This document shows, piece by piece, positions 30,543-39,004 of a stretch of 64,000 bases of DNA. A model generated the notes under the pieces. It did no database searches and was not told where the DNA came from. It saw nothing but the letters and a program-made list of their open reading frames with translations. Numbering within the stretch: the stretch's first letter is position 1; every line of letters begins with the position of its first letter. The DNA comes from Candidatus Omnitrophota bacterium (GTDB lineage: Bacteria > Omnitrophota > Omnitrophia > Omnitrophales > Aquincolibacteriaceae). The stretch is from the NCBI GenBank assembly GCA_020632475.1, contig JACKFM010000001.1, positions 372,001-436,000 on the forward strand. Reading direction: 5' to 3'. Made by a program: the position numbers and the translations under genes.

Positions 30543-31694
30543 ATGAATTTTACGACAGAACAGCTTAAACGTTATAGCCGTCATTTTATCCTTCCTGAGA
30601 TCGGACAGGAAGGGCAGCGCAAACTGCTTGATTCAAAGGTTCTTTTGATCGGAACCGGAGGATTGGGTTCTCCTCTCGGACTTTACCTTTCGGCCGCCGG
30701 GGTGGGGACTCTGGGGCTTGTCGACTTTGATGTTGTGGATTTGTCAAATCTTCAGCGTCAGATTATTCATACGAACGACGAAATCGGAAAACCTAAAATT
30801 GATTCGGCTGAAAAGCGGATTAAGCAAATGAATCCCGATACCGTCGTGATCAAACATCAGACGCGTCTGAGTTCTGAGAACGCGCTTGAGATTATTAAGG
30901 ATTATGACCTGGTTATCGACGGGACCGATAATTTTCCGACTCGTTATCTCACCAACGATGCCTGTGTTTTCCTCAAAAAGACCAATATTTACGGATCTAT
31001 TTTCCGTTTTGACGGACTGGCGACGGTGTTTAAAGCCGATGAGGGCCCTTGCTACCGGTGTCTGTATCCGGAACCTCCTCCACCGGGAATGGTGCCCAGT
31101 TGTGCCGAGGGCGGTGTGCTTGGAATTTTACCGGGTGTGATCGGTGTGATTCAAGCCACTGAGGCAATCAAAGAACTGGTCGGTATCGGCCGTTCACTGG
31201 TCGGGAGATTGATGGTCTATGATGCGCTGCAGATGACATTCCGGGAACTGAAGCTGAAAAAAGATCCGGCCTGTCCGGTTTGCGGCGATAATCCAACCAT
31301 TACCGAACTGATTGACTATGATGCCTTTTGCGGCATGAGCCGTGGTGAAGCTGCACCTTCGCCGGGCGGCATTGAGAATATTGAAGTTGAAGAATTGAAG
31401 ACGAAGCTTGGTTCGGGAGATGATTTTCTTTTTATCGATGTGCGCGAAGCTTTTGAATATGAAATCGCCAATATTCCAGGTTCAAAACTGATTCCGCTTG
31501 GCCAGATTCCTGATCATTTATCGGAATTGAACCCCTATAAAGAAAAAGAGATTATTGCCCACTGTCATCACGGTGGACGCAGTCGCAAGGCTCTGGAGTT
31601 TTTGAAAACACAGGGGTTCAATAAACTGAAAAATGTGGCCGGTGGAATTGATGCATGGTCATTAAAAATCGATTCTGCGGTCCCAAGGTACTAA
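30543..31694 (+). CDS. moeB: MoeB/ThiF-family adenylyltransferase fused to a rhodanese domain
   Basis: 383 residues. E1-like domain (about 1-250) with LLIGTGGLGSPLGLYLSAAG, NLQRQIIHTNDEIG, zinc Cys pairs CYRCLYPE and CPVCGD. The C-terminal rhodanese (about 278-383) has FIDVREAFEYEIANIPGS and the active-site loop HCHHGGRSRKAL. This MoeB-rhodanese (MoeBR/MOCS3-like) arrangement activates a sulfur carrier and supplies persulfide sulfur for molybdopterin, thiamine, cysteine or tRNA thiolation. The acceptor protein is not encoded nearby. Confidence 0.9.
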   Translation: MNFTTEQLKRYSRHFILPEIGQEGQRKLLDSKVLLIGTGGLGSPLGLYLSAAGVGTLGLVDFDVVDLSNLQRQIIHTNDEIGKPKIDSAEKRIKQMNPDTVVIKHQTRLSSENALEIIKDYDLVIDGTDNFPTRYLTNDACVFLKKTNIYGSIFRFDGLATVFKADEGPCYRCLYPEPPPPGMVPSCAEGGVLGILPGVIGVIQATEAIKELVGIGRSLVGRLMVYDALQMTFRELKLKKDPACPVCGDNPTITELIDYDAFCGMSRGEAAPSPGGIENIEVEELKTKLGSGDDFLFIDVREAFEYEIANIPGSKLIPLGQIPDHLSELNPYKEKEIIAHCHHGGRSRKALEFLKTQGFNKLKNVAGGIDAWSLKIDSAVPRY

Positions 31695-31710
31695 GTCACA
31701 GTGCACAAGT

Positions 31711-31820
31711 CTTTGAATATTTCATCAGTCCGCAAAGATTCTCCGGTGCTCAGACATCCTCGGCCCTCACGGGCCTGCGGAATTCGCACCGAAGAACTTT
31801 CGTCCTGTTGAAATATCAAG
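31711..31820. repeat. Long imperfect intergenic inverted repeat (110 bp)
   Basis: Three nested stems: 31711-31724 with 31809-31820 (TATTTCA with TGAAATA at its core), 31734-31749 with 31786-31800 (CCGGTGC with GCACCG at its core), and GGCCC-TCAC-GGGCC at 31762-31775. It lies in the 247-bp gap between moeB and the aminotransferase gene. No T tract follows directly. A 14-nt tandem duplication (TTTAGTCTGTGGTC, one mismatch) follows at about 31839-31868. Confidence 0.55.
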
Positions 31821-31941
31821 GCTAATGTCCCCTTAAGTTTTTAGTCTGTGGTCTTTAGTCTCTGGTCTTGTTTAAATATCCCGCTGTTTTTTTATTTCTC
31901 TCTAACGTCAATAATCAGATATTTATTGGATGCGCTAAGTC

Positions 31942-33078
31942 ATGTCCACTTTTTGGAAAAAGATCCGTAAAGATTTTCCCATTACCAAAAGATGTATTTA
32001 TCTGGATCACGCCTCTGCCGGGCCGATGTGCCGTCCCGCGGTTGAAGCCTACCGTAAGTATAGCCGGGTCCATCAATTTGAGGCGGATTTATCCTGGCCG
32101 CAATGGCTTGCAAAAAGAGAAGCTGTGCGTAAAAAGACGGCGGCCTTTATCGGTGCAGATCCTGCCGAAATAACCTTTACCACAAGCACTTCGCATGGCA
32201 TGAATTTAATCGCAGAATTATTGGCCGGGCAGGGTACGGTGTTGACCAATGAGAGTGAATTTCCGAGTAGTACGGTTCCCTGGATTTGGCGTCGTGCCAA
32301 GCTGGTTTTTCAAAAGAGTCATGCCGGCCGTATTGATTTGAAAGAATTGCGTAAACAGCTTAAACCACCGGTTAAAACCGTGGTGAGCAGTTTTGTACAG
32401 TACTCAAGCGGATTTAAACAGGACCTGAATGCCTTGGGGGCTTTAAAGGGTAGTCGTTATTTTGTGGTCAATGCCACTCAGGGGTTTGGTGCTTTTGAGT
32501 TGGATGTCGAAAAGTCAAAAATTGATTTTTTATGTACCAATAGCTACAAGTGGATGATGGCCGGTTACGGTGGGGGGATTTTATACATCCGCAAGAAATG
32601 GCTGGAGCGTTTTGAACCGGACGGCGCCGGATGGCGTAGTATGAAAAATCCGGATCTGATGAATAATCGCCTGACCGATTTACGTGTTGATGCGGCGCGC
32701 TATGAATGGGGATGCCCTCCGTTTGCTTCAATCTTTGCTTTTGGTGCGGCGGTGGAATATTTCTCGCAGATCGGTATTCAGAACATAAGCCGGCGGATTT
32801 TGGAGCTGACGGATTTTTTAATCCGAAGACTGGAAGAAGAAGGGGTTGAGGTGATTTCACCCAAGGATTCTCACGAGCGTTCCGGAATCGTTATTTTTAA
32901 GACCGGTCAGGTTCAGAAGGTCTGGCGCCGTTTATTTGACCAGGGAGTTTATGTGCTGCCTCGAGGTGAAGGCATCCGGGTGGCCCCGCACTTTTATAAT
33001 ACGCTGGAAGAAATTGATTTGTTTGTCGAAAAATTAGTCCGGGTTCAAAAGAAAATGAAAGCGGGAGGTGTGAAATGA
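31942..33078 (+). CDS. Class V aminotransferase-fold PLP enzyme (cysteine desulfurase/epimerase-like)
   Basis: 378 residues. Starts with YLDHASAGPMCRPAVEA; ITFTTSTSHGMNLIAE binds the cofactor phosphate; the Schiff-base Lys is K203 in TNSYKWMMAGYGGG. In place of the usual D-x-x-Q that contacts the PLP ring nitrogen it has N177-A-T-Q. No conserved catalytic Cys loop of the SSGSAC type is seen, so it is unlikely to be a standard cysteine desulfurase; isopenicillin-N-epimerase-like or selenocysteine-lyase-like enzymes share this shape. Overlaps elbB by 4 nt. Substrate unknown. Confidence 0.8.
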   Translation: MSTFWKKIRKDFPITKRCIYLDHASAGPMCRPAVEAYRKYSRVHQFEADLSWPQWLAKREAVRKKTAAFIGADPAEITFTTSTSHGMNLIAELLAGQGTVLTNESEFPSSTVPWIWRRAKLVFQKSHAGRIDLKELRKQLKPPVKTVVSSFVQYSSGFKQDLNALGALKGSRYFVVNATQGFGAFELDVEKSKIDFLCTNSYKWMMAGYGGGILYIRKKWLERFEPDGAGWRSMKNPDLMNNRLTDLRVDAARYEWGCPPFASIFAFGAAVEYFSQIGIQNISRRILELTDFLIRRLEEEGVEVISPKDSHERSGIVIFKTGQVQKVWRRLFDQGVYVLPRGEGIRVAPHFYNTLEEIDLFVEKLVRVQKKMKAGGVK

Positions 33079-33746
33079 TTCGAGTGGGCGTTGTTTTATC
33101 AGGCTGTGGCGTCAATGACGGAGCTGAAATCCATGAATCGGTTTTGACCTTGCTGGCACTTGCCGAAAAAGGTGTTCAAGTGATTTGTATGGCACCGGAT
33201 ATTGAACAGCACCATGTGATCAATCATTTGACCGGTCAGGTTGAAAATGAAAAACGTAATGTCCTTGTCGAGTCGGCCAGAATTGCCAGGGGAGATATCC
33301 GCGATTTAGCGGCGGTGAAAACATCTGAATTGGATGCTCTGATTTTTCCGGGCGGATTTGGGGCGGCTAAGAATCTGAGCACTTTTGCTTTCGACGGTGC
33401 CAAGTGTCAGATTCATGAAGGCGTTTCACGGCTCGTTAAACAGATTCATCAAGAAGGAAAGCCGCTCGGAGCCGTGTGTATCTCACCGGCGGTTATGGCC
33501 AGGATTTTTGAAGGCCATTCACTTCAATTGACCATCGGAAATGATCCGGCGGTGGCTGAAGCCGTCCGCCTGCTCGGTCATACCCATTGTGAATGCCGGG
33601 TCGATGAAATTTGTGTCGATCAGGAGAATAAAGTAGTCACGACACCGGCCTATATGCTTGCAGAAAATGTGGCCCAGGCTTATTCGGGTATTAAGAAGTT
33701 GGTTGTTAAGGTCGTTGAAATGGCTGAACAAAAGATCAGGGCTTAA
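33075..33746 (+). CDS. elbB: ElbB-like DJ-1/PfpI-family protein (isoprenoid biosynthesis glyoxalase)
   Basis: 223 residues. Begins VGVVLSGCGVNDGAEIHESV and VICMAPDIEQHHVINHLTG, both diagnostic of ElbB. FPGGFGAAKNLSTFA and GAVCISPAVMA (nucleophile elbow with Cys) give the DJ-1 fold. E. coli ElbB has weak glyoxalase activity; the physiological role is unclear. Confidence 0.93.
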   Translation: MIRVGVVLSGCGVNDGAEIHESVLTLLALAEKGVQVICMAPDIEQHHVINHLTGQVENEKRNVLVESARIARGDIRDLAAVKTSELDALIFPGGFGAAKNLSTFAFDGAKCQIHEGVSRLVKQIHQEGKPLGAVCISPAVMARIFEGHSLQLTIGNDPAVAEAVRLLGHTHCECRVDEICVDQENKVVTTPAYMLAENVAQAYSGIKKLVVKVVEMAEQKIRA

Positions 33747-33761
33747 CCCCGGAGAATGATG

Positions 33762-34157
33762 ATGAGAAAAATTTTTCAACTTGCTATGCGGTTTTTTATC
33801 CTGTCCTTTTTGGTTGCCGGTATCCTTCATCCCGTCTATGCCGCTTCAGCGCGTAAGGTGGTGGAACGGGAAGGTGAGCTGGAATGCCTGATTGCCCGTG
33901 AATATGATGTGACTTGGAAATTATTATCATCTTTAATCCATGAAAGCGGTCAGGTTACTTTTGAAAACCGATTATCCGGACGGTTGGAAGCGGATCTTTT
34001 CTCCGGTAATGCCCATCTGATTCTAAGAATAGAACAAATCAGTTTAGACGAAGGGAAGTTGAGAATTCAGGCTTTCAGTTTGCGCGACGGAAGCCCGGAC
34101 CTTAATGCGGCGCGTTTGTTCTATAAAAGCCTTAAAAAAAATCTGAAAAGAGTTTAA
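33762..34157 (+). CDS. Hypothetical secreted protein
   Basis: 131 residues from the third of three adjacent ATGs; GGAG at 33751-33754 is 7 nt upstream of this one. A signal peptide (MRKIFQLAMRFFILSFLVAG to VYAAS) is followed by a small alpha-beta domain (VTWKLLSSLIHESG, LEADLFSGNAHLILRIEQIS, LNAARLFYKSLKKNL). I recognise no family. The shape of the mature part resembles the lipoprotein at 7323-7685, a loose impression only. Confidence 0.65.
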   Translation: MRKIFQLAMRFFILSFLVAGILHPVYAASARKVVEREGELECLIAREYDVTWKLLSSLIHESGQVTFENRLSGRLEADLFSGNAHLILRIEQISLDEGKLRIQAFSLRDGSPDLNAARLFYKSLKKNLKRV

Positions 34158-34167
34158 CTGAAAATTT

Positions 34168-35052
34168 ATGAGCCACTCACGTAAAACCGGTTTTGTCGGT
34201 ATTATCGGTCGTCCAAATGTAGGTAAGTCCACGTTGCTCAATGCATTGGTCGGTGAAAAGCTGGCCGGCATTTCGCCTAAACCCCAAACGACCCGGGGAG
34301 TTGTTCGCGGAATTGTTTCCCGTAAAGCCGGACAAATTATTTATCTGGATACACCGGGGATGCATCATCCCAAGGACCGTCTGGGGAATTGGATGATCGG
34401 AGAAATTCAAAAGACGATCGAAAGTGCGGATCTTTTATACTTTTGCGTCACTCCGGGGCAGCCGCACGCGAGCGATCCGGAGATTTTTGAAAAAATCAAA
34501 GCGGCGGGCAAACCGGTGATTTTGGTCGTGACACAGGTGGACCGTTATCCCAAACCTGAAATCCTGCCGGCCCTTGAAAATTATCACCGGCAGTTTGCTT
34601 TTAAAGACCTCATTCCGGTTTCGGCCAAAACCGGAGATCAATTACGGTTGTTAATGGCAAAAACCTTTGAATTCCTGCCCGAAGGGGAGCCTCTTTTTGA
34701 AGAGGATCAGATTTCCGACCAGCAGGAACGTTTTTTTATTCAGGAAATTATCCGTGAAAAAATATTCCGCATGATGTCCAAAGAAGTGCCCTATTCAACC
34801 AGTGTCGTGATTGAGCAGTTCCGGGAAGAAGAAAAAATCACCCATATTCATGCGACGATTATTGTCGAGAAGCCCGCGCAGAAAAAGATCATTATCGGGG
34901 CCAAAGGACTCAATATCAAACAGATCGGAACGGCAGCGCGCCAGGATATTGAACAATTGCTGGGACGTAAAGTTTTTTTGCAGTTATGGGTTAAAGAAAT
35001 GCACAATTGGAAATGCGATGAAAAGGTTCTCAAAGAACTTGGATACCAGTAG
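34168..35052 (+). CDS. era: GTPase Era
   Basis: 294 residues. G1 GRPNVGKST, G2 PQTTRGVVRGI, G3 DTPGMHHPKDRLG and a C-terminal KH domain with IIVEKPAQKKIIIGAKG and WKCDEKVLKELGYQ. The G4 motif, normally NKxD, reads TQVD (residues 122-125). Era binds the 3' end of 16S rRNA during small-subunit assembly. Its 3' end overlaps the next gene by 35 nt. Confidence 0.95.
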   Translation: MSHSRKTGFVGIIGRPNVGKSTLLNALVGEKLAGISPKPQTTRGVVRGIVSRKAGQIIYLDTPGMHHPKDRLGNWMIGEIQKTIESADLLYFCVTPGQPHASDPEIFEKIKAAGKPVILVVTQVDRYPKPEILPALENYHRQFAFKDLIPVSAKTGDQLRLLMAKTFEFLPEGEPLFEEDQISDQQERFFIQEIIREKIFRMMSKEVPYSTSVVIEQFREEEKITHIHATIIVEKPAQKKIIIGAKGLNIKQIGTAARQDIEQLLGRKVFLQLWVKEMHNWKCDEKVLKELGYQ

Positions 35053-35851
35053 ATCCCACCCGATACGTTTTTTGATGTGCCCTCCGGATTATTTTGAAGT
35101 GGTCTATGAAATCAATCCCTGGATGTGTGTTGAGCGAAAAGTTGATCAGCTTAAGGCCTCGTGTCAGTGGAAGGCTTTGTATGAATTTTTAAGTGCTGCA
35201 GAGGGGGTAAAGGTTGATTTGATCGATCCCGTTGCGAAGCTGCCCGATATGGTTTTTACGGCCAATGCCGGTTTGGTTCACAAACGTCTTTTTATTCGAA
35301 GTCAGTTTCGTTATGGGGAACGTAAAGGGGAAGAGCCCTATTTTGAAAAATGGTTCCGCAGGAAGGGCTATATCACTAAGACCGTTCCTCAACCGTTTGT
35401 GTTTGAAGGTGAAGGCGACGCGCTTTTAATGAATGAGGAGCTTTATACGGGATTTCATTTTCGCTCCGATGTGGAGGCGCATGATGCTGTCGCAGGGTAT
35501 CTTAAAAAGTCCTATTTTGCACTTGAGCTTCAGGACCGGCGATTCTATCATTTGGACACGTGCTTTGCCCCGGTGAGCAGTGACACGGCTGTTTTTTATC
35601 CTGAGGCTTTTGCTCCGTATGCACAGTTGACATTATTTGAAACGGTGAAGGATCCGGTCGAAGTTCCTCAGCAGGAAGCGTTGCGCTTTGCCTGTAATCT
35701 GATTGCTTTTGAAAAGCAGATTATCATGCCGCAAGGGTGTCCGCAGACGGCGTCCGCTCTTACGGATCGTGGCTACGAGGTCCATCAACTTGATTTTTCG
35801 GAATTTATGAAAGCGGGTGGTGCCGCTAAGTGTCTGGTCTTAAAGATCTAA
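35018..35851 (+). CDS. Amidinotransferase-superfamily hydrolase (DDAH/arginine-deiminase fold)
   Basis: 277 residues from an ATG inside the era tail; an ATG at 35075 is an alternative start. Fold-specific motifs: MVFTANAGLV (substrate Asp/Asn region), FEGEGDALL, YHLDTCFAPV (catalytic His) and a C-terminal AGGAAKCLVLKI with the nucleophilic Cys. Family members hydrolyse or transfer the guanidino group of arginine or methylated arginines. The substrate cannot be fixed here. No arginine catabolic operon surrounds it. Confidence 0.8.
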   Translation: MKRFSKNLDTSRSHPIRFLMCPPDYFEVVYEINPWMCVERKVDQLKASCQWKALYEFLSAAEGVKVDLIDPVAKLPDMVFTANAGLVHKRLFIRSQFRYGERKGEEPYFEKWFRRKGYITKTVPQPFVFEGEGDALLMNEELYTGFHFRSDVEAHDAVAGYLKKSYFALELQDRRFYHLDTCFAPVSSDTAVFYPEAFAPYAQLTLFETVKDPVEVPQQEALRFACNLIAFEKQIIMPQGCPQTASALTDRGYEVHQLDFSEFMKAGGAAKCLVLKI

Positions 35852-35955
35852 GTAATCGGACATAAGTCTTTTTCAAATGCGCAAGTACCTCTGAAAATTT
35901 TGAACTCAGCAATTCACAATTTCAAAATCGAAAAGGGATTAGGAGGTTTTTCAGT

Positions 35956-36936
35956 ATGGTCAAAGCAGTGGTCCTGCTTTCGGGTGGGCTTGATTCGACT
36001 CTGGCCGCATGTATTGTTAAAGAGCAGGGGGTTGAACTTGAAGCCGTTAATTTTCAAACCATGTTCGGCTGTTGTAAAAATGATGCCAGACAGGTTGCTC
36101 ATCAATTAGGCCTGGGATTTACCGTGCTTAAGGTTAAAGATGATTACATCAGTCTGATCAAAAATCCTAAACATGGGTACGGCCGTGGAATCAATCCGTG
36201 TGTGGATTGCCGCGGGTATATGTTTGAGCTGGCCCATGAATTGATGGAAAAGACCGGCGCCTCTTTTTTAATCTCAGGTGAAGTGCTTGGTCAGAGGCCG
36301 ATGTCTCAGAAGAAACGTGATTTTCAATTAATAGAACAAGATACGGGACTTGAGGGTAAGATTCTCCGCCCTTTGTCGGCCAAGTTATTACCCGAAACCG
36401 AAGTGGAAAAATCAGGGGTTATCGATCGCTCCAAACTTTACGGTATTCAGGGACGTTCACGCCGTCAGCTTTTGGAACTGGCCCATAAATATGGAATTGA
36501 AGATCCCCCGGACCCTTCTTCAGGATGTGCGCTGACCTCGCCTGAGTTTGCTCAGAAAGTCCGTGATCTTTTTGTTCATCATCAGGATTCCGAACGCTGG
36601 TATTTTGAGATCTTAAAAACGGGACGGCATTTTCGTCTGGAGGATGATGCCAAGTTGATCGTTGGCCGTAATCAAGAAGAGAATATTTATCTCGAACATC
36701 TGCATCCTGAAAATACGGCGTTGTTGACGCCTGTTAATTTTGCCGGACCCACGGCAATTCTTATCGGGACTGTCACGGATGACCGTCTGAAGTGTGCAGG
36801 CTCGGTGATTCTGCGTTATGCCCAAAAACCTTTACCCGAACAAAGTGAGATTTCGATGGAGCTTAACGGAGCCGGTGCGTCTGTTTTTGTGACGGCTCCC
36901 GCAGAAGAAACACTCATTGATTCATTAAGAATTTAA
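35956..36936 (+). CDS. PP-loop ATPase, predicted tRNA thiolation enzyme (ThiI/MnmA-related)
   Basis: 326 residues. The PP-loop is LLSGGLDSTLAA at the N-terminus; INPCVDCRGYMFELA and a later SSGCAL provide Cys residues that could carry sulfur. The C-terminal about 120 residues (EILKTGRHFRLEDDAKLIVGRNQEEN onward) look like an NFACT-R-type RNA-binding domain, often attached to this group. Proteins of this type are commonly annotated as tRNA thiouridine synthases, but the exact target base is not established. AGGAGG lies 10 nt before the ATG. Confidence 0.75.
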   Translation: MVKAVVLLSGGLDSTLAACIVKEQGVELEAVNFQTMFGCCKNDARQVAHQLGLGFTVLKVKDDYISLIKNPKHGYGRGINPCVDCRGYMFELAHELMEKTGASFLISGEVLGQRPMSQKKRDFQLIEQDTGLEGKILRPLSAKLLPETEVEKSGVIDRSKLYGIQGRSRRQLLELAHKYGIEDPPDPSSGCALTSPEFAQKVRDLFVHHQDSERWYFEILKTGRHFRLEDDAKLIVGRNQEENIYLEHLHPENTALLTPVNFAGPTAILIGTVTDDRLKCAGSVILRYAQKPLPEQSEISMELNGAGASVFVTAPAEETLIDSLRI

Positions 36937-36953
36937 GTGATAAGGAGTATGCA

Positions 36954-37562
36954 ATGGCTGAAATTAAAACAGTGATTTTTGACATCGGTGATGTATTACT
37001 TTATTTTGATGCCCCGAAGGCCTGTAAGCGTTTTTCCAAAGCAGGTAAGGTGTCGTTTTTAAAACTCTGGAAGCATTTTTTCACGGATCCGACTGAAAAG
37101 GCTTATACCCGTGGAGAGATTACTTCGAAAGCCTTTTACCGCCATGCCTGTAAGGCCCTTCAATTTGATATGCCTTATGCGGATTTTAAACATTATTGGA
37201 ATGATATCTTTTGGGAAAATGAGAGTATTCTTCCGGTTATTTTGAAATTGAAGGAGAAATATCCGCTTTATGTCATCTCCAATACCAATGATCTGCATTA
37301 TGAGCACATCCGTAAAAAATATAAGGTATTCAAACACTTTAAACGGTTATTTCCATCACACAAAGTCGGTGCGCGTAAACCGGAACCCGCGGTTTATCGG
37401 CGTGTGTTAGAAAAGATTAAATATCATCCTTCGGAAACTCTGTTTATTGATGACAAAATCAAGTTTGTCAAAGGAGCTCGGGCAGTCGGGATGCATTCGG
37501 TCAGATACCGTGGGACACCGCAATTGATTAAAGATCTGAAAAAATTCGGAATTGAAATATAA
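36954..37562 (+). CDS. HAD-superfamily phosphatase (YihX-like)
   Basis: 202 residues. Motif I is VIFDIGDVLLYFD, motif II SNTNDL, motif III Lys in VGARKPEPAVYRRVLE, and motif IV LFIDDKIKFVKGA. This set matches HAD-IA proteins like E. coli YihX (alpha-glucose-1-phosphate phosphatase), in which the second motif-I Asp position is also shifted. Substrate not determinable. AAGGAG ribosome site. Confidence 0.85.
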   Translation: MAEIKTVIFDIGDVLLYFDAPKACKRFSKAGKVSFLKLWKHFFTDPTEKAYTRGEITSKAFYRHACKALQFDMPYADFKHYWNDIFWENESILPVILKLKEKYPLYVISNTNDLHYEHIRKKYKVFKHFKRLFPSHKVGARKPEPAVYRRVLEKIKYHPSETLFIDDKIKFVKGARAVGMHSVRYRGTPQLIKDLKKFGIEI

Positions 37563-37596
37563 AGGCATTTATTGAGCTTGCGGAGATCAACAGAAT

Positions 37597-38421
37597 TTGT
37601 CACGAGCGCTCATACGACTTATAATTTTTTATTTTCTGATCACCTCTCTATTTTGCTGGGTTGGGATGGCTCTGGCCGCTACGTCCGGCATCATTTTTTC
37701 ACTGGCCAGCATATTTATTTTCTTTCTTTTCCTTTATCGGTATAGCGGACTAATGATTCTGCGAAAGTTTAGAGCCGAACGGATTTATTCGGAAAAGGAT
37801 CCGGCCCTCTATGCGATTTTGAGTGAGCTCTGTGGTGCGGATGTTTGCGCTCGGATTGAAATTTATAGGATTCCCAGCCTGTCACCTAATGTCATGACCT
37901 GTGGCTCTCTATCCGGAGGATATGCGGCCATTGGATTGACCGAAGGACTGCTGCGGAATTTAAACCGGGCCGAGTTGAAAGGGGTTTTAGCTTTTGCTTT
38001 GGTTTTTTTGGAAAAGAAGGAAGGAACCGTCGCTGCAATCGCAGCTATTTTGGCCGGTTTTATTGAACTTAAAGGGGAAAGCCCTGTCAAGGGTGGGGTG
38101 TTGATATCGGCGATGCGTACTGCGCGTCAGTTGGCCGCAAGTTTTTTTATCCGTGCAATGAGAGGATCTTCTAAAGTTGTTTTTGAATGGGATCGAAAGG
38201 CGGCTTCCATGAGCTCTAATCCGTTATATCTTGTGAGCGCATTACAGAAAATGGAATTGGGACAAAAAGATTATCTCCTGCATGAAGCAACGCTGGCAAC
38301 GGCACCTTTGTTTATGATCAACCCTTTGCTTTTTCGACAGAAGACGGATAGAAGAATGTTTCCGTATGTCGAAGAACGCATGGAGAGGCTTCTGAACCAG
38401 GCGCGGGCATTGGGATTTTAA
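37597..38421 (+). CDS. HtpX-like M48-family pseudoprotease
   Basis: 274 residues, TTG start. Two N-terminal membrane helices, then IEIYRIPSLSPNVMTCGSLSGGYAAIGLTEGLLRNLNRAELKGVLA, which (in pieces) tracks HtpX closely. Where HtpX has H-E-x-x-H this protein has F133-A-L-V-F137. The third zinc ligand (first Glu of E-x-x-x-D) is Val in VFEWDRKAA. The zinc site is therefore absent and proteolysis is not expected. The frame is intact and the rest is well conserved, so it is probably a functional pseudoenzyme, perhaps a regulator of an active HtpX encoded elsewhere. Confidence 0.8.
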   Translation: MSRALIRLIIFYFLITSLFCWVGMALAATSGIIFSLASIFIFFLFLYRYSGLMILRKFRAERIYSEKDPALYAILSELCGADVCARIEIYRIPSLSPNVMTCGSLSGGYAAIGLTEGLLRNLNRAELKGVLAFALVFLEKKEGTVAAIAAILAGFIELKGESPVKGGVLISAMRTARQLAASFFIRAMRGSSKVVFEWDRKAASMSSNPLYLVSALQKMELGQKDYLLHEATLATAPLFMINPLLFRQKTDRRMFPYVEERMERLLNQARALGF

Positions 38422-38529
38422 ATGAAAAATTAAGTTTTGAGGGTGTATTGACGTATCATCCTCTTAACGATACAATACGCAACGGTTAACCAAAGTGATG
38501 TTTGTTGTTGTATTTAGGAGGGATAAAAA

Positions 38530-38844
38530 ATGTCATACGTAATTACAGAAAAATGCCTTGGTGAAAGGTATGCTACCTGTGTTGCGGTGTGTCCGGTTGA
38601 TTGCATGTATCCCGGTGATTATCAGGGTCAGGAATTTATGGTCATTGATCCTGAAGTTTGTATCACCTGCGGCGCATGTCTTCCCGAATGCCCAATCGGA
38701 GCAATTGTGGAATCAGAAGACTATGATCCCGCTTATGCTCAAGTGAACGCAGAACTTTCGCCGCAATTTAAAGAAAATGCAAAAGTTCCTGAGCGTCCCC
38801 GTGATGATCCGCCTCGTAGAGAGGGGAACACGCTGGTCAATTAA
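38530..38844 (+). CDS. fdxA: 7Fe-type ferredoxin (FdxA-like)
   Basis: 104 residues. First cluster Cys pattern is C9-x7-C17-x3-C21-x3-C25-P-less variant (KCLGERYATCVAVCPVDC), lacking the C-x2-C start of 8Fe ferredoxins, as in Azotobacter ferredoxin I with a [3Fe-4S] plus a [4Fe-4S] cluster. The second motif is CITCGACLPECPIGAI. The C-terminal 45 residues (AELSPQFKENA) follow the FdxA type. AGGAGG precedes the ATG and a strong terminator follows. Confidence 0.9.
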   Translation: MSYVITEKCLGERYATCVAVCPVDCMYPGDYQGQEFMVIDPEVCITCGACLPECPIGAIVESEDYDPAYAQVNAELSPQFKENAKVPERPRDDPPRREGNTLVN

Positions 38845-38872
38845 TTTGACACGGTGCGACTAAGCTTTAAGG

Positions 38873-38914
38873 ACAAGGACATTGGGCCTTTGGGTTCAAT
38901 GTCCTTGTTTGTTT
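38873..38914 (+). terminator. Rho-independent terminator after the ferredoxin gene
   Basis: A perfect 12-bp stem, ACAAGGACATTG with CAATGTCCTTGT (38873-38884, 38897-38908), followed by TTGTTTCT-type T-rich sequence. The CTAG-ended repeat begins directly at its end. Confidence 0.88.
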
Positions 38915-38995
38915 CTAGTGCTCCGTCAATGCCGATGGTATTGTTACGGAAACTTGTGCCGAGAACCCGCTTTTTAATGGTTGCCGCGGTGCTAG
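38915..38995 (-). repeat. CTAG-ended intergenic element, copy 2 (81 bp)
   Basis: Plus strand begins CTAGTGCTCCGTCAATG and ends GCGGTGCTAG. The first 17 nt and the internal TACGGAAACTTGTGCCG (16 of 17) are shared with copy 3 at 48103-48202. The internal hairpin is CAATGCC-GAT-GGTATTG, shorter than in copies 1 and 3. Its last bases plus the next two give AGGA, 7 nt before the start codon of the following gene. Confidence 0.7.
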
Positions 38996-39004
38996 GACTT
39001 AACG

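Noticed and set aside
30543..31694. The two ThiF/MoeB-like genes as a recent duplication
   Set aside because: Their C-terminal domains differ (rhodanese versus ThiF C-terminal domain) and the E1 domains are clearly divergent, so they are distinct paralogues.
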